A DNA stretch of 64,000 bases from Janthinobacterium sp051380735 (GTDB lineage: Bacteria > Pseudomonadota > Gammaproteobacteria > Burkholderiales > Burkholderiaceae_D). Positions within the stretch are counted from its first letter, which is position 1. Every line of letters begins with the position of its first letter. The notes below the pieces were generated by a model that searched no databases, was not told the DNA's origin, and worked only from the letters and a program-made list of their open reading frames with translations. The DNA is taken from assembly GCF_051380735.1 (NCBI RefSeq), contig NZ_JBNYXQ010000016.1, positions 8,866-72,865 of the forward strand, in the 5' to 3' direction. The position numbers and the translations under genes were made by a program. This document shows positions 62,176 through 64,000 of this stretch, piece after piece.

Positions 62176-63489
62176 TTATTTCGACAGTTGATATGGCACT
62201 TCGATGACTGCGCACACGCCGCTCGGCTGGTTAGGCGTAATCGTCAGGCTGGCCTGCTCGCCATGCAGCAATTTCAACCGTTCGCGGATGGTCGGCAAGC
62301 CCAGTCCCGTACCATCGCTGGGTACGGCGCCAAAGCCCAGGCCGTCATCGGTGACGATCACGCGCAGCCTGCTGTGCGCCACTTCCGCCACGATGCGCAG
62401 GGTACCGCCTTCCGGTTTCACTTCCAGGCCATGCTTGATGGCGTTTTCCACCATCGACTGCAGCATCATAGGCGGGAAGGCGGCGCTGCGCAGTCCATCG
62501 GGAATCTGGAAGTCGACCGTCAGCCGTTCTTCCATGCGCATTTTCAGCAGGTTCAGATAAGCTTGTACCATGTCTGCCTCGCGGCCCAGGTTGGTAATCA
62601 GGGCGTTGTCGCGCATTTGCGGCAGCACGGCGCGCAGGTACTGGATCAGGCTGCGCTGCATCTTGGCGGCGCGCGGCGGATCGACCTGGATCAGGTGTTC
62701 GACCGAAGCGAGCGTATTGAACAGGAAGTGCGGCTCCACTTGCGCCTGCATCATCTGCATCTTTGCTTCACTGAGCTGGCGCTGCATCGAGGCGCGCTCG
62801 GCCGCCTCATTGGCGGTTACCGTTTCAGCTTCCGCCCGCTTCTTGCCGCCAACCAGGGCTTTCATCGCAAACAGGGCCAGTACCAGCAAGGAGACGAAAC
62901 TCTTGAACCAGGTCGAGGCTTGCTGGTGGTAGCGCGAAACCTTTTGCTCGGCAGCATCGTCGACCGCCTCCTCAATGGCATTGGACAACTCCTCGCCGAT
63001 TTGCGGCGGCAGCTCGATATGCACTTCTTCGCCCGAAGCATTGGTGGTGACCGGATAGCTGGGCTTGACTGGCGGCACTGGTGGCACTGGCGCCACCGGT
63101 TGTGCAGGCTCTTCAGGCACTGTTTCCGTCGGGCTGGCGTCGGCAGGCGTCGCATCGGAGGAGGTGGCATCGGCACTGGCGCTGTCCGTATTGCGGCGGC
63201 TCTTGCTGTTGCGCGGATTGAAATGGATGCCCGTATCGTCGATCAGGATATTTGTCTCGCCCGTATTCTTGCTGGCCCGCTTGTGCGACTTGATCACCAC
63301 TTCTTCGTCGGGGCTGGATGAAAACAGTTCATCTTGCAAAATGGAGCCAGCGATCAGGGCCAGGGCGGCAAACAGGAAGAACTTCCACCAGGATAATTGT
63401 GTGACCCAGGTCGTGGTGGCGTCGAATGCCTTTTGCAGCCAGGCAAGCAGGGTTTTCAGCAATTGGGGCAGGCTGGAAATCGGAAACAT
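62176..63489 (-). CDS. LytS-type sensor histidine kinase with proline-rich periplasmic segment
   Basis: This 437-residue kinase has two membrane helices (about 33-51 and 196-213) enclosing a polar segment rich in Ser, Asp, Pro and Glu (TETVPEEPAQPVAPVPP). The cytoplasmic part has the His_kinase domain with His254 (QAQVEPHFLFNTLASVEHLI) and an HATPase domain (MMLQSMVENAIKHGLEV, DDGLGFGAVPSDGTGLGLP). The enclosed segment looks disordered, not a known sensor fold. ATG 63489 is chosen, with AAGAAAG upstream; the frame is open to 63621. It is followed by the LytTR gene after 64 bases. Confidence 0.9.
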   Translation of the reverse strand: MFPISSLPQLLKTLLAWLQKAFDATTTWVTQLSWWKFFLFAALALIAGSILQDELFSSSPDEEVVIKSHKRASKNTGETNILIDDTGIHFNPRNSKSRRNTDSASADATSSDATPADASPTETVPEEPAQPVAPVPPVPPVKPSYPVTTNASGEEVHIELPPQIGEELSNAIEEAVDDAAEQKVSRYHQQASTWFKSFVSLLVLALFAMKALVGGKKRAEAETVTANEAAERASMQRQLSEAKMQMMQAQVEPHFLFNTLASVEHLIQVDPPRAAKMQRSLIQYLRAVLPQMRDNALITNLGREADMVQAYLNLLKMRMEERLTVDFQIPDGLRSAAFPPMMLQSMVENAIKHGLEVKPEGGTLRIVAEVAHSRLRVIVTDDGLGFGAVPSDGTGLGLPTIRERLKLLHGEQASLTITPNQPSGVCAVIEVPYQLSK

Positions 63490-63693
63490 GGGACGCTTTC
63501 TTGGCAAGGAATGAATCGACGCGGTGGGCCAGTGTAACTGATGCGTCACCACGTCAAAAACTGATGTTGCCACTGTGCCTGAAGGAGGGCAGCCGCACCA
63601 GCCGCTTGCGACAGGCTGCACAAAAGGGCGCTTGAAGTGAACAGGATGCCAGGTGGGCGGTAGGCAGGTATTGTTGGCTCAGGAAAATAGATG

Positions 63694-63722
63694 TTGCAGA
63701 CATCGGGCAGCTTTGCTATAGT
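63694..63722 (+). promoter_or_regulatory. Sigma70 promoter of an rRNA operon
   Basis: TTGCAG (63694-63699), 17 bases, TATAGT (63717-63722). It is followed by the boxA-type leader. It lies in the 511-base gap 63490-64000, which has no protein gene. Confidence 0.7.
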
Positions 63723-63728
63723 TCGCCT

Positions 63729-64000
63729 CCTCGCAAAACGACGCACACAAAACAGCGTGTTGCACAGTGAAGCGAGAGTAGAAAAGAAGGTTGACGAAAT
63801 AGCCGAAACGCTTCATACTCTTCCTTCTTCGCAGCTGACAAACACAACGCTTTGTCGATAGCGCGAAAGTAGCACCGAATACGGTTCTTTAACAATTAAC
63901 AGTCGATAAGTGTGGGCATTTGATGAAGTGCAGCAGTGATTTTCGGATCGCTGTAAAACTTAAAATATCAAATGTTCACAAGAAATAATGAAATAGGCGC
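63729..64000 (+). ncRNA. rRNA operon leader with boxA (16S gene begins beyond the window)
   Basis: GGTTCTTTAACAA (63883-63895) matches the boxA antitermination element (TGCTCTTTAACAA in E. coli). It is followed by AATTAACAG and a GTGTGGGC stretch typical of the leader before 16S in Burkholderiales. The mature 16S 5' end (containing AGAGTTTGATC) has not been reached by 64000. Confidence 0.8.

Noticed and set aside
63490..64000. Beginning of 16S rRNA
   Set aside because: Only the leader is visible; the AGAGTTTGATC start of 16S is not reached.

Overview
The window looks like chromosomal DNA of a GC-rich betaproteobacterium, most likely an Oxalobacteraceae member (Janthinobacterium/Duganella/Massilia group). 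This rests on the exosortase-B type polysaccharide cluster, the murJ/rpsT, csp-clpS-clpA and pepA/lptFG gene pairs, a CysB-type sulfate assimilation operon with a DUF934 gene, and an rRNA operon leader at the right edge. No species-level marker was read; the 16S gene begins just outside the window.

Region 1 (1-20464, all +) is the 3' part of an exopolysaccharide cluster: a chain-length partner ATPase (epsG), exosortase B (xrtB), epsI, a Wzx-type flippase, a Wzy/ligase-type polymerase, four glycosyltransferases, an AsnB-type amidotransferase, two heparinase II/III-fold proteins, a GDP-mannose 6-dehydrogenase (AlgD type), a bifunctional PMI/GMP (AlgA/ManC type) and a TIGR03790 protein. Many genes overlap by 1-20 bases, so this is one or a few long transcripts. 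AlgA plus AlgD makes GDP-mannuronate, the heparinase-like proteins suit a uronate polymer, and the amidotransferase could amidate the uronate. A PEP-CTERM protein gene, a plausible exosortase substrate, lies convergently at the end (20745-21503, -).

Region 2 (21775-29227) is housekeeping: murJ (-), rpsT (+), rluE (-), icd (+), a cold-shock protein (-), and clpS-clpA (+). Region 3 (29390-42248) has a tricorn-like S41 protease, a LytS/LytTR two-component pair, an alpha/beta hydrolase, an operon pairing a PrpR-like sigma54 regulator with a PhyH-type dioxygenase, a five-PAS GGDEF-EAL protein, and exonuclease III.

Region 4 (42249-50430) holds an AT-rich 547-base gap, small hypothetical genes (a possible phage-like protein, DUF1653, CreA, a lipoprotein), pepA divergent from lptF-lptG, and cbiX and a Stealth-family phosphotransferase translationally chained to lptG. 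Region 5 (50503-58450) is the assimilatory sulfate operon (tauE/safE-cysI-DUF934-cysH-cysD-cysN-cobA, -) divergent from cysB (+), with a T-N11-A dyad between them. Region 6 (58510-64000) has a methyltransferase, a porin, an unusual kinase/LytTR regulator/kinase trio, and the promoter and boxA leader of an rRNA operon.

No CRISPR array, insertion sequence or tRNA gene was recognised. Several genes (clpS, lptF, murJ, the PrpR-like gene, one glycosyltransferase) have a -10-like hexamer 6-8 bases before the start codon and no Shine-Dalgarno, suggesting leaderless mRNAs.
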